DNA of 24,417 nt from a virus. The notes under the pieces were generated by a model. It was given only the letters and a program-made list of their open reading frames with translations. It was not told the DNA's origin and ran no database searches. This document shows positions 15,401 to 21,729 of this stretch, piece by piece. How positions within the stretch are numbered: position 1 is the first letter of the stretch; every line of letters begins with the position of its first letter. A program made the translations under genes and the position numbers. Location of the stretch: positions 1-24,417 of IMG/VR virus record IMGVR_UViG_3300017731_000047; one strand, 5' to 3'.

Positions 15401-15828
15401 CAGGAGCTAATAACTTAATTCTTGGATTTAATGCCGTAGCTTCAAGTGCAACAGCATCAAATGAAGTCACTTTTGGTAATACTCAAATAAGTTCAGTACG
15501 TTGTAATACAACAAGTATTAGTTCACTTTCTGATAAAAGAGATAAAACAGAAATTATTGATTTACCTTTAGGAATTGAATTTTTAAATACTTTAAAGCCA
15601 GTAAAATTTAAATGGGCAACAAGAGATGGCAATATTAAAGATGGTAAATATCGTGCTGGTTTTATTGCACAAGATTTACAGGAAGCACAAAAAGGTAATG
15701 AATATCTTGATTTAATTCTAGATGAAAATCCAGACAGGCTAGAAGCAAGAGAAAATAATTTATTCCCTGTATTAGTAAAAGCAATACAAGAGTTATCAGC
15801 AGAAGTACAAGCACTTAAAGCTGCCTAA
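12481..15828 (+). CDS. Giant fibre paralogue: YadA-head-like repeats with S74 chaperone
   Basis: 1115 aa, starting at TTG after TAGGAAT. The N-terminal about 110 residues (MSYIGQRPVVGRYIKLDQIS, then an aromatic/beta segment with LLSLGGVIQEPDTDFTISG) form a different attachment module from the paralogue at 8610-12170. The stalk (about 120-990) uses the same 17-residue NTAVGxxALxxNTTGxx repeat, about 50 copies by span. The S74 chaperone begins around S1017-D-K-R-D-K-T-E-I, with AGFIAQDL and a terminal coiled coil (VKAIQELSAEVQALKAA). The two genes share almost identical DNA at the start of the stalk (12830-12857 and 8860-8887), so they are mosaics of common parts. Its TAA overlaps the next ATG (TAATG). 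Confidence 0.9.
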   Translation: MSYIGQRPVVGRYIKLDQISSGFNGSSTGFSMTAGSQAVFPGTARNLLLSLGGVIQEPDTDFTISGSTLNFTTAPVANTTFFAVIFGDMQSTGTPSDGTVLPASVATGLDFTFNSVAIGKGANSVANNTVLGESALDASVSGGNNTAVGKEALTALTSATSCTAVGHIAGFSHTTGNNLTAIGRGAAYANTTGAENTGIGAGALFDNTTGGSNTAVGRLALESNTTADNNTAVGKSCLAANTTGIQNVAVGGFALDANTTANANTAMGYQASRLNTTGTFNTSYGHQSLYHNTTGGYNTALGKGALVTNTTASNNTAVGFEALKANTTGTENVAVGSLALDLNTTGSFNTSIGHNTLTTNSTGQQNVAVGRIALQANTTGSYNVGLGVNALNQNTTANNNTGVGYYALNANTTGTGNVAVGANALDANTTADNNTALGIHSLGTNTTGYNCVGLGAYSLRYNTDGFENTSIGYNSLSANTTGDLNTAVGRSALANQTTASHNTAVGWKSGEDITTGQQNTAVGSQCMQNGTTAAQNTAIGAFSLETNTSGAYNVAVGNQALKENTTASNNTAVGKSALAENTTGTTNTAVGATALDANTTGGSNTALGMNALGTNTTANNNTSVGASSMAANTTGTANVALGVNALNANTTADNNTGIGFLALTANTTGTQNVAVGAFALDAQTTANNNVAVGYQSMTATTTGSFNTAVGLVALASNTTGAQNTAYGYRALTSNTTASFNTAIGDGCLDHNTTGTLNTAVGSEAMAANTTGIRNTAVGYGALDANTTGDFNNAFGYASLGKNTTADENTAFGNKTLEDNTTGAGNTAVGSHALRDNTTASNNTAFGNYALNSNTTGHSNTAVGKSALQNPTTTNANTAVGFEALKNSTHQANTAVGCEALQENTSGDTNTAIGALSLTANTTGGNSTGVGGHTLQSATTATENTAVGRQAGANVTTGIRNTFVGKGAGENSITTGANNLILGFNAVASSATASNEVTFGNTQISSVRCNTTSISSLSDKRDKTEIIDLPLGIEFLNTLKPVKFKWATRDGNIKDGKYRAGFIAQDLQEAQKGNEYLDLILDENPDRLEARENNLFPVLVKAIQELSAEVQALKAA
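12830..15450 (+). repeat. 51-bp tandem repeat array in second S74 fibre
   Basis: Imperfect 51-bp units encode the 17-residue repeat. The core GCAAACACAACTGGA recurs (for example near 13198, 13456, 13706, 14473 and 14780) and is shared with the array in the first fibre gene. A 28-bp block at 12830-12857 is identical to 8860-8887. The limits are approximate. Confidence 0.85.
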
Positions 15829-16037
15829 TGAATTTTATTGAACTAATTTATTTATTTTGTTTTGCTCTTGTAGTCGGAGCTGCATTTGCGTTTATGTATA
15901 GATCAATGGACCTGGTATTTAAAGAATTAGATAAACCAAAACGTCCCATACATCCAGAATTAAAAGATGTGAAAGATGGAGATGAGTTGTTAGTATTTAG
16001 GATTAAAGAGGATACTACCGAAGAAAACTTGCATTAA
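15828..16037 (+). CDS. Small N-terminal membrane-anchored protein
   Basis: 69 aa. One predicted transmembrane helix at residues about 4-24 (IELIYLFCFALVVGAAFAFMY) is followed by a charged, soluble tail (FKELDKPKRPIHPELKDVKD). The ATG overlaps the stop of the second giant fibre (TAATG), so its translation is coupled to the fibre. Position and topology would suit a lysis accessory or an envelope protein, but I recognise no family. Confidence 0.72.
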   Translation: MNFIELIYLFCFALVVGAAFAFMYRSMDLVFKELDKPKRPIHPELKDVKDGDELLVFRIKEDTTEENLH

Positions 16038-16082
16038 GATGTGCAAAACTTATAATGTATATATAAAAGACTACTGGTAAAC

Positions 16083-16364
16083 ATGGAAGAAAAGACAGCC
16101 GACGAAATTGCAGCGATTTTTTCTGCTGCCGGTGACAGTGTAACTGTTATTAATGCTGATGCTAACTTCGCAGCATATGGTACAAGAACGTCTGATTCAA
16201 CAACCACTGAAACTGAGTGGAAAGAAATGATCCAGAGAAATGTAGAACATCTTGAGATCATCAAAGCTTACAAGAAAGTAGATGAAACAACATCTATCTG
16301 GACATCTGAAGATTTCACAGCTATTGATGCAGCTATTACTTCAGGTAAAACTCTTTACTCTTAA
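16083..16364 (+). CDS. Small soluble phage protein, possible assembly chaperone
   Basis: 93 aa, acidic and probably helical at the start (EEKTADEIAAIFSAAGDSV). A C-terminal block is well formed: RNVEHLEIIKAYKKV, then SIWTSEDFTAIDAAITSGK. I have a memory of this C-terminal pattern in small proteins beside fibre genes of marine phages, without an assigned function. The box TATATAAAAG about 20 nt upstream could be a late promoter variant. The gene overlaps the next one by 1 nt (TAATG). Confidence 0.7.
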   Translation: MEEKTADEIAAIFSAAGDSVTVINADANFAAYGTRTSDSTTTETEWKEMIQRNVEHLEIIKAYKKVDETTSIWTSEDFTAIDAAITSGKTLYS

Positions 16365-16585
16365 TGCTTAAGAAGATAATTACAGCACTAGTTTTTGCTA
16401 ACACCATTATTCTGTTAGGAATAATTGGTGGTGGTTTTTACGCATATAGATATGTGACCAGTGGTAATTTTGAAAAGCTTATAAAAAGTAAAGTGATGGG
16501 AGATATACAAAAAGCTCTTCCTAGTGCAATAGAAAATAAGTTACCTTCTATCACAGGAAAATCTATACCTCTACCTATTAAGTGA
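16364..16585 (+). CDS. Small N-terminal membrane-anchored protein
   Basis: 73 aa. A hydrophobic helix at residues about 4-29 (IITALVFANTIILLGIIGGG, FYAYRY) works as an anchor or uncleaved signal. The outer part is short and basic/amphipathic (FEKLIKSKVMGDIQKALPSA) and ends in SIPLPIK. It overlaps the preceding gene by 1 nt and the following by 4 nt (GTGA), so the three are translationally coupled. With the next gene, which has a membrane segment near its C-terminus, it could form an envelope-spanning pair, but there is no lipobox or other spanin mark. Confidence 0.72.
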   Translation: MLKKIITALVFANTIILLGIIGGGFYAYRYVTSGNFEKLIKSKVMGDIQKALPSAIENKLPSITGKSIPLPIK

Positions 16586-17265
16586 GTATATCTGATATAT
16601 CAATCCCAGATATATCCATACCTAATGTCTCAGTTGAAATAATTCCTCCTGTCAGAGTGTTTGGTGGTTTTGTATCTAACCCAGCTTTTAGTGAACCTTC
16701 TTTATTACTACCTGGTTGCTATAAGACACACCGTGATGCGGATAAAAATCCTAATCTTGTAAACGACGATCCCACCGGTGCATTCTGGGCATGTCCGTGG
16801 GGTGAAGTACCTGAAATAACTCCTATTCCGTTTGATCGTTCTAAGATGATCTACTCAAATGATGAGGTAAAGGAAGAGAAAACAGAACAACCAGTAATAC
16901 TTAAAGAACAAACAAAGACAGAAGTACCGAAAAAGAAAGAGGAGAAAACATTCTTTCCTCCCTGCCCAGATCCTAATTCAAAGCTGAGGGTAGGCTCATT
17001 CGCTAATGAGAAACGCTTAGAACGAATTAAGGAATTTAAATATAATGAAGACAAGACACAATGCCTAACCATTTGGGAAGATGTCGATTATGTCTCTACG
17101 TGGATGCCAGAACCATCATTGGTCATAAACACAGTCATCATAGCCTCCATAGCGGCCACCTCACCCGCCTTAATTAATATAATCAAAGCGGCGACAAAAA
17201 ATATTATGAAAAAGATTACGGCTTCTCGGAAGAAACAGAATGATAGTGAGACTCAATCTGATTAG
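16582..17265 (+). CDS. Hypothetical protein with C-terminal membrane segment
   Basis: 227 aa with a GTG start overlapping the upstream TGA. The N-terminus is an SISDISIPDISIPNVSVEI repeat, followed by a compact segment with conserved-looking Cys, Trp and Pro (LLPGCYKTHRDAD; AFWACPWGEVPEITPIPFD). A charged Glu/Lys linker (about 93-125) leads to FFPPCPDPNSKLRVG, then CLTIWEDVDYVSTWMPEP. A hydrophobic helix (LVINTVIIASIAATSPALI, about 180-199) and a basic tail end the protein. Three Cys lie before the membrane segment. It overlaps the converging minus-strand gene tail to tail by 50 bp. Family unknown. Confidence 0.72.
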   Translation: MSISDISIPDISIPNVSVEIIPPVRVFGGFVSNPAFSEPSLLLPGCYKTHRDADKNPNLVNDDPTGAFWACPWGEVPEITPIPFDRSKMIYSNDEVKEEKTEQPVILKEQTKTEVPKKKEEKTFFPPCPDPNSKLRVGSFANEKRLERIKEFKYNEDKTQCLTIWEDVDYVSTWMPEPSLVINTVIIASIAATSPALINIIKAATKNIMKKITASRKKQNDSETQSD

Positions 17266-18034
17266 GCTTCGGCGTTAAAACAACATCCTTGCAAACTTCA
17301 TAGAAGGGTGAATTTTTTTTTACGTTTATTCCGGATTGCATTAGCGTCCCACAATGCTTTATCCGTCCAACGTGCCATTCGAGTTCGAGGTTCTTTAACT
17401 TCTGTTTTTGAATACCTATTTGTGTTGAAGCAGCATCTTTGCATAATTTACCAAGCTTTCTATCTAATGGGATACTGAAATTTAATGTGATTCCTGTTCC
17501 TAAAGAATAAGAATCCTTGTTAGTACCTGAGTAATTCTGGGACCAGTAGAGTATACGTCCGGGATTATCGGGCGTTCCGTCTCCGATGGGCGAACCATCA
17601 TCATCAAAATCTCCTACTATATCAGTCGGATCATATACTGGTGTTTCATATCTATGATCAAAAGGTCTTTGGAAATTTGTATTGAATGTTGAGAAGGGAG
17701 TAATATTCATCATAGGCCCCTGACAAACTATGTTTCCACCATATTGGTTGGTATGGAAACTCCCGTTATTAACATTATAATTCTGATTCGTAACGCTCCC
17801 TGTATTTGACTGACTTACTGCATTAGCTAATACTGCTGTAGGAGAAAGTAGTAATAGTAAAGCTACCTTTGAAAAATTGATTGTGTGATTTGTGTACTTT
17901 CCACGGTGATTTGTCGATTTATGGTTGTGACATTGGACAAGCCTGGTCCAGAATAACTTTCGCTTAATTGAAAGGCTGCTCCGTTTTCTGTTTGCTTCCA
18001 CGTTGGCTTTGTACTGAAATCTAAACCAGTCCAT
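17216..18034 (-). CDS. Exported Cys-containing protein; start uncertain
   Basis: The only ATG in frame (18034) gives 272 aa, but it overlaps the upstream gene by 172 nt and puts 50 basic residues in front of a typical signal peptide (FSKVALLLLLSPTAVLANA, about 54-72). No ATG, GTG or TTG occurs closer; the natural place would be the ATC at 17881. A -1 shift on a TTTTT run near 17871-17875 would also link the frames. The mature part has Asn/Gln-rich repeats (about 75-92), an Asp-rich stretch (DFDDDGSPIGDGTPD) and four Cys (104, 198, 228, 248), which suits export to an oxidising compartment. It ends within the 50-bp overlap with the plus gene. The C-terminal half (LEWHVGRIKHC; SPFYEVCKDVVLTP) looks conserved. 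Function unknown. Confidence 0.65.
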   Translation of the reverse strand: MDWFRFQYKANVEANRKRSSLSIKRKLFWTRLVQCHNHKSTNHRGKYTNHTINFSKVALLLLLSPTAVLANAVSQSNTGSVTNQNYNVNNGSFHTNQYGGNIVCQGPMMNITPFSTFNTNFQRPFDHRYETPVYDPTDIVGDFDDDGSPIGDGTPDNPGRILYWSQNYSGTNKDSYSLGTGITLNFSIPLDRKLGKLCKDAASTQIGIQKQKLKNLELEWHVGRIKHCGTLMQSGINVKKNSPFYEVCKDVVLTPKPNQIESHYHSVSSEKP

Positions 18035-18291
18035 GAATAACTAACCCCATCTGTAGTTCCAGTTGTGTTTACAGCACTTGGTACCATACTACCGCTATTC
18101 TGCATCTCAATGCCAGTGCCAGCAATGGTATAGGTATATCCTGAATTATAGTCCTTAGATACCACTGATTCAACTATAGTTTGAGTCGTTGTGGTAGTAG
18201 AATTCATCGTACCAGTAGTAAATGCACCTGATATGGGTGATGCTTTTAAAGGGACAGGTAAAAATATAAACAGCAATATCAACTGTCTCAT
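17863..18291 (-). CDS. Exported Ser/Thr-rich protein
   Basis: 142 aa with a signal peptide (MRQLILLFIFLPVPLKAS, cleavage probably after A17 or S18). The mature part is Ser/Thr/Gly-rich and beta-like (FTTGTMNSTTTTTQTIVES, then YTIAGTGIEMQNSGSMV), with few charged residues. It starts 1 nt after the stop of the preceding minus gene (TAAAATG), so the two are coupled. Its last codons overlap the region where the next signal peptide begins. Unknown family; a virion- or envelope-associated beta protein is possible. Confidence 0.72.
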   Translation of the reverse strand: MRQLILLFIFLPVPLKASPISGAFTTGTMNSTTTTTQTIVESVVSKDYNSGYTYTIAGTGIEMQNSGSMVPSAVNTTGTTDGVSYSWTGLDFSTKPTWKQTENGAAFQLSESYSGPGLSNVTTINRQITVESTQITQSIFQR

Positions 18292-18292
18292 T

Positions 18293-18781
18293 TTATTCCA
18301 ACGTTAGCCCCACGATAAATTGACCAGTAACACTAGTACCAGCTCCTCCGGCTACTATCGTTAAGTCATTTTTGGTATCAATAGTACCTGCAAGTGACCC
18401 TGCTGTACCTGCAGCTGTACTCGTCAAATCCCCGAATGGGCTTGTCTCACCAACTGTTAAGCTTGTAGCTACAGTATCTCCAGCTGTGTAACTAGAACTG
18501 AAACTGAAAGCATCACCATCTGTAAGCTGACTAGCTGTGATTGCTGTATAAGCATTTACGCCATTCGTTGCAGCTCCTAAGCCACCTACACTACCAGCTG
18601 TCGTTCCGTCGGTAGTATTGACTCCAGATCCACTTATGCTTAGAGAGTTACCAATCCGGTCTGCTGCTGTTGCTGCTGCCGAAACTTCCAGCTTTACTGA
18701 GCTAGAAATCGAGTGATAGATGTCACTTCGAGCTATAGAGGGGAAGGACAATAATATTAATAATGATAAATACTTCAACAT
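18293..18781 (-). CDS. Exported Gly/Ser/Thr-rich beta protein
   Basis: 162 aa with a clear signal peptide (MLKYLSLLILLSFPSIARS, cleavage likely before DIYH). The mature chain is Ser/Thr/Gly/Ala-rich with short alternating strands (LSISGSGVNTTDGTTAGSVG; DAFSFSSSYTAGDTVATSL) and a hydrophobic end (GQFIVGLTLE). The terminal strand ending in a non-polar residue is reminiscent of outer-membrane or pilus-like beta proteins, but this is weak. A TATAAAATA box just upstream of the ATG is a late-promoter-like element. First of three consecutive exported proteins. Confidence 0.72.
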   Translation of the reverse strand: MLKYLSLLILLSFPSIARSDIYHSISSSVKLEVSAAATAADRIGNSLSISGSGVNTTDGTTAGSVGGLGAATNGVNAYTAITASQLTDGDAFSFSSSYTAGDTVATSLTVGETSPFGDLTSTAAGTAGSLAGTIDTKNDLTIVAGGAGTSVTGQFIVGLTLE

Positions 18782-18804
18782 TTTATTTTATAGACAAGTA
18801 TTGA

Positions 18805-19269
18805 TTAAATTCTATCATCGCCAATTAATACCCGATCCTTATAATAATTGTTCAAAAGCCAAGAACTACTGTTGATTTTATAGTCTCCTCCTACACCCCA
18901 TTGGAATTTAACTCTTTTATTATTTGTGTAAGCATCTAGTTCTGGTGTGTTACCAACTATTCTGTCTCCTCCATTAGCAAATATAACTTCATCAGCTATG
19001 GATAGACATTTTTCTATAGCTCCACAAGCAGTTTTATCTGAGTCATCCCAATTTATAACCATTGAAACCATGTCTAAATGTTTAATAATATTGGATCTTT
19101 CATCCCAATCTTGAAATGCTTGCTTCTTTTTATCTATCAACCATTCGTCACTGTTTAAACCAATGACTAAAAAGTCAGATAATTCACTTGCTGCTTTGAA
19201 GTATTCGATATGTCCACTATGTATGGGATCGAATCCTCCTGTTACTAGCGTTAGTTTGTTTACGAACAT
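18805..19269 (-). CDS. Cytidylyltransferase-family nucleotidyltransferase
   Basis: 154 aa from the ATG at 19269; a TTG nine bases upstream is an alternative. The nucleotidyltransferase motif is intact: TLVTGGFDPIHSGHIEYFK, with the HxGH signature at about residues 17-20. Later family features are NSDEWLIDKK, FANGGDR (about 99-105) and a C-terminal SSSWLL in the place of the ISSS motif. Enzymes of this superfamily join a phosphorylated sugar, glycerol or choline to CMP/AMP (RfaE/HldE-C, TagD types); the exact substrate cannot be read from sequence. It starts 2 nt after the preceding gene's stop. A cupin and a glycosyltransferase further along the same strand suggest a role in sugar activation. 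Confidence 0.85.
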   Translation of the reverse strand: MFVNKLTLVTGGFDPIHSGHIEYFKAASELSDFLVIGLNSDEWLIDKKKQAFQDWDERSNIIKHLDMVSMVINWDDSDKTACGAIEKCLSIADEVIFANGGDRIVGNTPELDAYTNNKRVKFQWGVGGDYKINSSSWLLNNYYKDRVLIGDDRI

Positions 19270-19271
19270 GA

Positions 19272-19826
19272 TTAACAATCATTAAAGGATTTAGCAATTT
19301 CTCCTCCAACATCCGCACCTTTATTACCACCAAACATTGCAACCCATCCAGCAGCTAACCAGCCTACTACAGGGATTTGGGATACAGCTGGTGCAGCTTG
19401 TGCTCCAATAGATGTACCTATCAATCTCCCTGTGGATTCTCCAGCTCCTTCAGTTTTTATACAAGCAATTAACTCGTCAGTAATTTCTTCTCCAACTTTG
19501 GTAGATGTTTTACCAAGTAGAGTGTTCTCTTCGTATAAATCTACTTCCTCTTGTTTACCTCCGAAGAGACCTTTGGGAGTAGATGTTCTTGTACGAGTTA
19601 TAAGTTTCTTTGGATCATTTGCTCTGTAAGAAAGAGTGTAGCCGTTTTTAGTTGCAGTTAAGCGGTAAGAAGTGTAAGGACCTACCGGTATATTAAAGGA
19701 AGGGATTTTTTTATGGTTTGATGTACTTACTAAATAAGTAATCAAGGACACATTTGATGTACCTAATAAAACAGCGAGAGAGATTGAAAAGATAGATAAT
19801 CTTTTGTTTTCTCTGTTGCTATACAT
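19272..19826 (-). CDS. Membrane-anchored hypothetical protein
   Basis: 184 aa. A hydrophobic segment at about 10-33 (LSIFSISLAVLLGTSNVSLI) is probably an anchor. The middle is beta/charged (YRLTATKNGYTLSYRANDPK). The C-terminal 50 residues are Gly/Ala-rich and hydrophobic (AAPAVSQIPVVGWLAAGWVA, then FGGNKGADVGGEI), which could be a glycine-zipper-like membrane segment. There are two Cys, C117 and the final C184. The gene overlaps the holin-like gene by 8 nt. A membrane lysis accessory is possible. No family recognised. Confidence 0.7.
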   Translation of the reverse strand: MYSNRENKRLSIFSISLAVLLGTSNVSLITYLVSTSNHKKIPSFNIPVGPYTSYRLTATKNGYTLSYRANDPKKLITRTRTSTPKGLFGGKQEEVDLYEENTLLGKTSTKVGEEITDELIACIKTEGAGESTGRLIGTSIGAQAAPAVSQIPVVGWLAAGWVAMFGGNKGADVGGEIAKSFNDC

Positions 19827-20190
19827 TTTTCTTAGTATCCGTAGTAATTTTTAGAGGAGCTTGTTCTATTCTAATAATCTGTGTAGGAACAGATGCTGTA
19901 GATCCTCCAACCTTATCATCTTTCTTTTTCTTACCACCTGGAGTCACATTAAAAGTTGCTAGGCAACCCGTGAAAACGCTTGCTATGAAAGTGATGTCCT
20001 TAGGTGACTTATCATCAGAAATACCCGGTAAACTGATGTAGTTCAAAGAAATTATAAATCCGGCCCAGACCATAACGCCAAGCCGAATGAAGGTACCAAG
20101 AATAGCTAACTGCTCTTCTTTATCTTCAATAACCTCTTTTAATTTGGAAAGAGGATTTTTTGATTCTTGTTTTTCTTTTGCAGCTTCCAT
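19819..20190 (-). CDS. Holin-like two-helix membrane protein
   Basis: 123 aa. A charged N-terminus (EAAKEKQESKNPLSKLKEVI) precedes a hydrophobic helix at about 30-55 (LAILGTFIRLGVMVWAGFII, then SLNYISLP). A polar loop (GISDDKSPKD) and a second helix (ITFIASVFTGCLATFNV, about 66-82) follow, and then a basic tail (PGGKKKKDDK). Small size, two helices and a basic C-terminus fit class II holins, which permeabilise the inner membrane for the endolysin. There is no recognised signature, so the call is by topology only. The lysozyme at 1075-1749 would be the partner. It sits in a minus-strand cluster with two other membrane or exported proteins. Confidence 0.6.
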   Translation of the reverse strand: MEAAKEKQESKNPLSKLKEVIEDKEEQLAILGTFIRLGVMVWAGFIISLNYISLPGISDDKSPKDITFIASVFTGCLATFNVTPGGKKKKDDKVGGSTASVPTQIIRIEQAPLKITTDTKKNV

Positions 20191-20223
20191 ATATAAACGT
20201 AATGCTACATTAATTTTAAGCTA

Positions 20224-20394
20224 TTACTTCTTTGTGACAGGAAAGCCTAGTCCTTTTTTGACCATGATTAGAGCAGCGTCATCTAATTCTGTATCAGTAG
20301 ACTCAACTAATTTTTCTAGCAATTGAATTACTAACTTCTTAACTGAATCTGAAGTAGCAAATTTTATCAATATTGGTTTAATTAAAGCAATCAT
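20224..20394 (-). CDS. Small hypothetical protein (56 aa)
   Basis: An uninterrupted frame from the ATG at 20394 to the TAA at 20224-20226. The product starts MIALIKPILIKFATSDSVKK and continues with an amphipathic helix (LVIQLLEKLVESTDTELD), ending GLGFPVTKK. It fills the gap between two other minus-strand genes, has codon use like its neighbours, and ends 33 nt before the holin-like gene. The hydrophobic/basic start could touch the membrane. No family recognised. Confidence 0.6.
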   Translation of the reverse strand: MIALIKPILIKFATSDSVKKLVIQLLEKLVESTDTELDDAALIMVKKGLGFPVTKK

Positions 20395-20420
20395 TGTTTT
20401 ATGTGGTTAACACTCCTATT

Positions 20421-20855
20421 CTAAGACCTTTTCTTGTAAAAGAAAAATGATTTATGTTCTTCGGATATCACCCAAGGTATGTCTTCATGTGTAGCAAACC
20501 ATTTCTTGTAAATTCTGAAGAGTTGATCTGACTTTGCACCTTCTGCTCTAAACACTAAACAATCTCTATCAGGTATCTCTTTTATCCAGTCTTTTGCAGC
20601 ATTAACAGCTATACGTAAAGCTTTTACGTCTCTTTTTTTAGGGTAAAAATGGTTTAATTTTTTTACTCTCTTTCTTTTAGTTCTTTCATTTATCCAATCG
20701 TTTAAAGCTCTATTACTTTTAGAAGCCACCATTCCTACTAGCCAGAAATATTTTCCATTAGGAAATTTAAAAGGTCTTCTTATTACTTTGAATTTATCTC
20801 CGTTGGATAATTTATCCGTTATTACTTTCTTTTTTCTACTTAATTTACACGTCAT
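20421..20855 (-). CDS. Basic hypothetical protein
   Basis: 144 aa from the ATG at 20855 (MTCKLSRKKKVITDKL). The frame is open to 20903, but an upstream 45-aa gene overlaps there, and AAGG lies 6 nt before the ATG at 20855. Very basic, with clusters KLSRKKK, ERTKRKRVKKLNHFYPKKR (about 57-75) and a C-terminal FFFYKKRS. Trp/Tyr/Phe-rich segments (KYFWLVGMVASKSN; LFRIYKKWF) suggest a compact nucleic-acid-binding or nuclease-like fold. I see no catalytic motif. It overlaps the small upstream gene by 11 nt. Confidence 0.72.
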   Translation of the reverse strand: MTCKLSRKKKVITDKLSNGDKFKVIRRPFKFPNGKYFWLVGMVASKSNRALNDWINERTKRKRVKKLNHFYPKKRDVKALRIAVNAAKDWIKEIPDRDCLVFRAEGAKSDQLFRIYKKWFATHEDIPWVISEEHKSFFFYKKRS

Positions 20856-20982
20856 ATACCTTACATTGAGGTAGATAAGGCATTTGTTCACATGTTTTCT
20901 CAAATTTAGTAGATAAACTTCCTTTTTTATTTTTCTTTGCTTTTCCGTCTAACAGTAAATTGTAGAGTTTTCTAGCGTTCAT
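20845..20982 (-). CDS. Small basic hypothetical protein (45 aa)
   Basis: An uninterrupted frame from the ATG at 20982 to the TAA at 20845-20847. It starts MNARKLYNLLLDGKAKKNKK and ends PYLPQCKVYDV, with two Cys. The start lies 2 nt after the stop of the 20985-21713 gene and the end overlaps the next gene by 11 nt, the spacing expected for a coupled gene. Too short to place in a family. Confidence 0.6.
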   Translation of the reverse strand: MNARKLYNLLLDGKAKKNKKGSLSTKFEKTCEQMPYLPQCKVYDV

Positions 20983-20984
20983 TT

Positions 20985-21713
20985 TTATAAAGTAGTTGTA
21001 TAAGCGGTTAAGAATTCTGGGAACGGTTCATTTTCTTGTCTTTCTCTACTCCAGGCTGACTTCCATTCCGTTAAGGAATGATCATGAGCGTCATCTCCAG
21101 TGAAGTTAGGAGTTGTGTCACAGACTATGTTTGAGATATCAGTATCTTCAAATAGTAAACGAGTAAAGTCTTCTAAAAGTAGAACAGGGAATGGATCGGA
21201 GATCTCAACTACTACACCTACAGCATAATCTATTGGCTCATTCCTGACACTAGATATACAAATTAAATATTCTCCTATTGGTAAAGCAAAATATCTATCA
21301 TCTCCTCTGTCTAATCTTCTTGAATCAAAAGTATTATAAGTATCTGACTGTGCTCCTTGTACAGTTCCCAGATATGGATATTGTCTAGATCCGTCAGTTG
21401 TACTGGTTTGATCAATACTATCTGCCTGAAATATAGCTCTTCCTTCTATGGGATTTTTATTTAAATCATAAGCAGAAACGTTTACAAACTTAGGTTTAGT
21501 AGAACCATTAGCAATTATTATCCATCCACTTTGTTCTAATTTAACTTTGAACCAATGGTTAAATGAACCTCCTCCATACCCTCCTGCATTAGGTCTTGAA
21601 ACAGGACCTAAATTACCTTTTAAAACTCTAATAGAAGTTGAATTAAAAGTACCTATCTGTAGTGGATCAGCAGACGTCCTCTGTCTCTGTGGTCTCTGAC
21701 TTACACGGGTCAT
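20985..21713 (-). CDS. Probable beta-rich virion protein
   Basis: 242 aa with no signal peptide. The N-terminus is basic and polar (MTRVSQRPQRQRTSADPLQI), followed by beta-strand-rich sequence (FNHWFKVKLEQSGWIIIANG; PKFVNVSAYDLNKNPIEG; YFALPIGEYLICISSVRNEP) and an acidic, Asp/Glu-rich end (LLEDFTRLLFEDTDISN; DDAHDHSLTEWKSAWSRERQ). The central IIIANG...V-S-A-Y-D segment looks like a jelly-roll or Ig-like fold of secreted or virion proteins. The opening motif seems familiar from cyanophages but without an assigned role. Confidence 0.7.
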   Translation of the reverse strand: MTRVSQRPQRQRTSADPLQIGTFNSTSIRVLKGNLGPVSRPNAGGYGGGSFNHWFKVKLEQSGWIIIANGSTKPKFVNVSAYDLNKNPIEGRAIFQADSIDQTSTTDGSRQYPYLGTVQGAQSDTYNTFDSRRLDRGDDRYFALPIGEYLICISSVRNEPIDYAVGVVVEISDPFPVLLLEDFTRLLFEDTDISNIVCDTTPNFTGDDAHDHSLTEWKSAWSRERQENEPFPEFLTAYTTTL

Positions 21714-21729
21714 ATCTTATTTTGTAGTC

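Noticed and set aside
8870-15450. Regular 51-bp repeats as a possible CRISPR array
   Set aside because: Units are contiguous, in frame and translated as a 17-residue protein repeat. There are no spacers of constant length between identical repeats and no cas genes.
8615-15470. Many minus-strand frames (Ala/Val/Leu/Pro-rich) opposite the two S74 fibres
   Set aside because: They arise from the low-complexity 51-bp repeats read in reverse. The plus-strand proteins have convincing N-terminal modules and S74 domains.
5957-15828. Diversity-generating retroelement acting on the fibre genes
   Set aside because: No reverse transcriptase gene and no template/variable repeat pair with adenine-biased differences is visible in the window.
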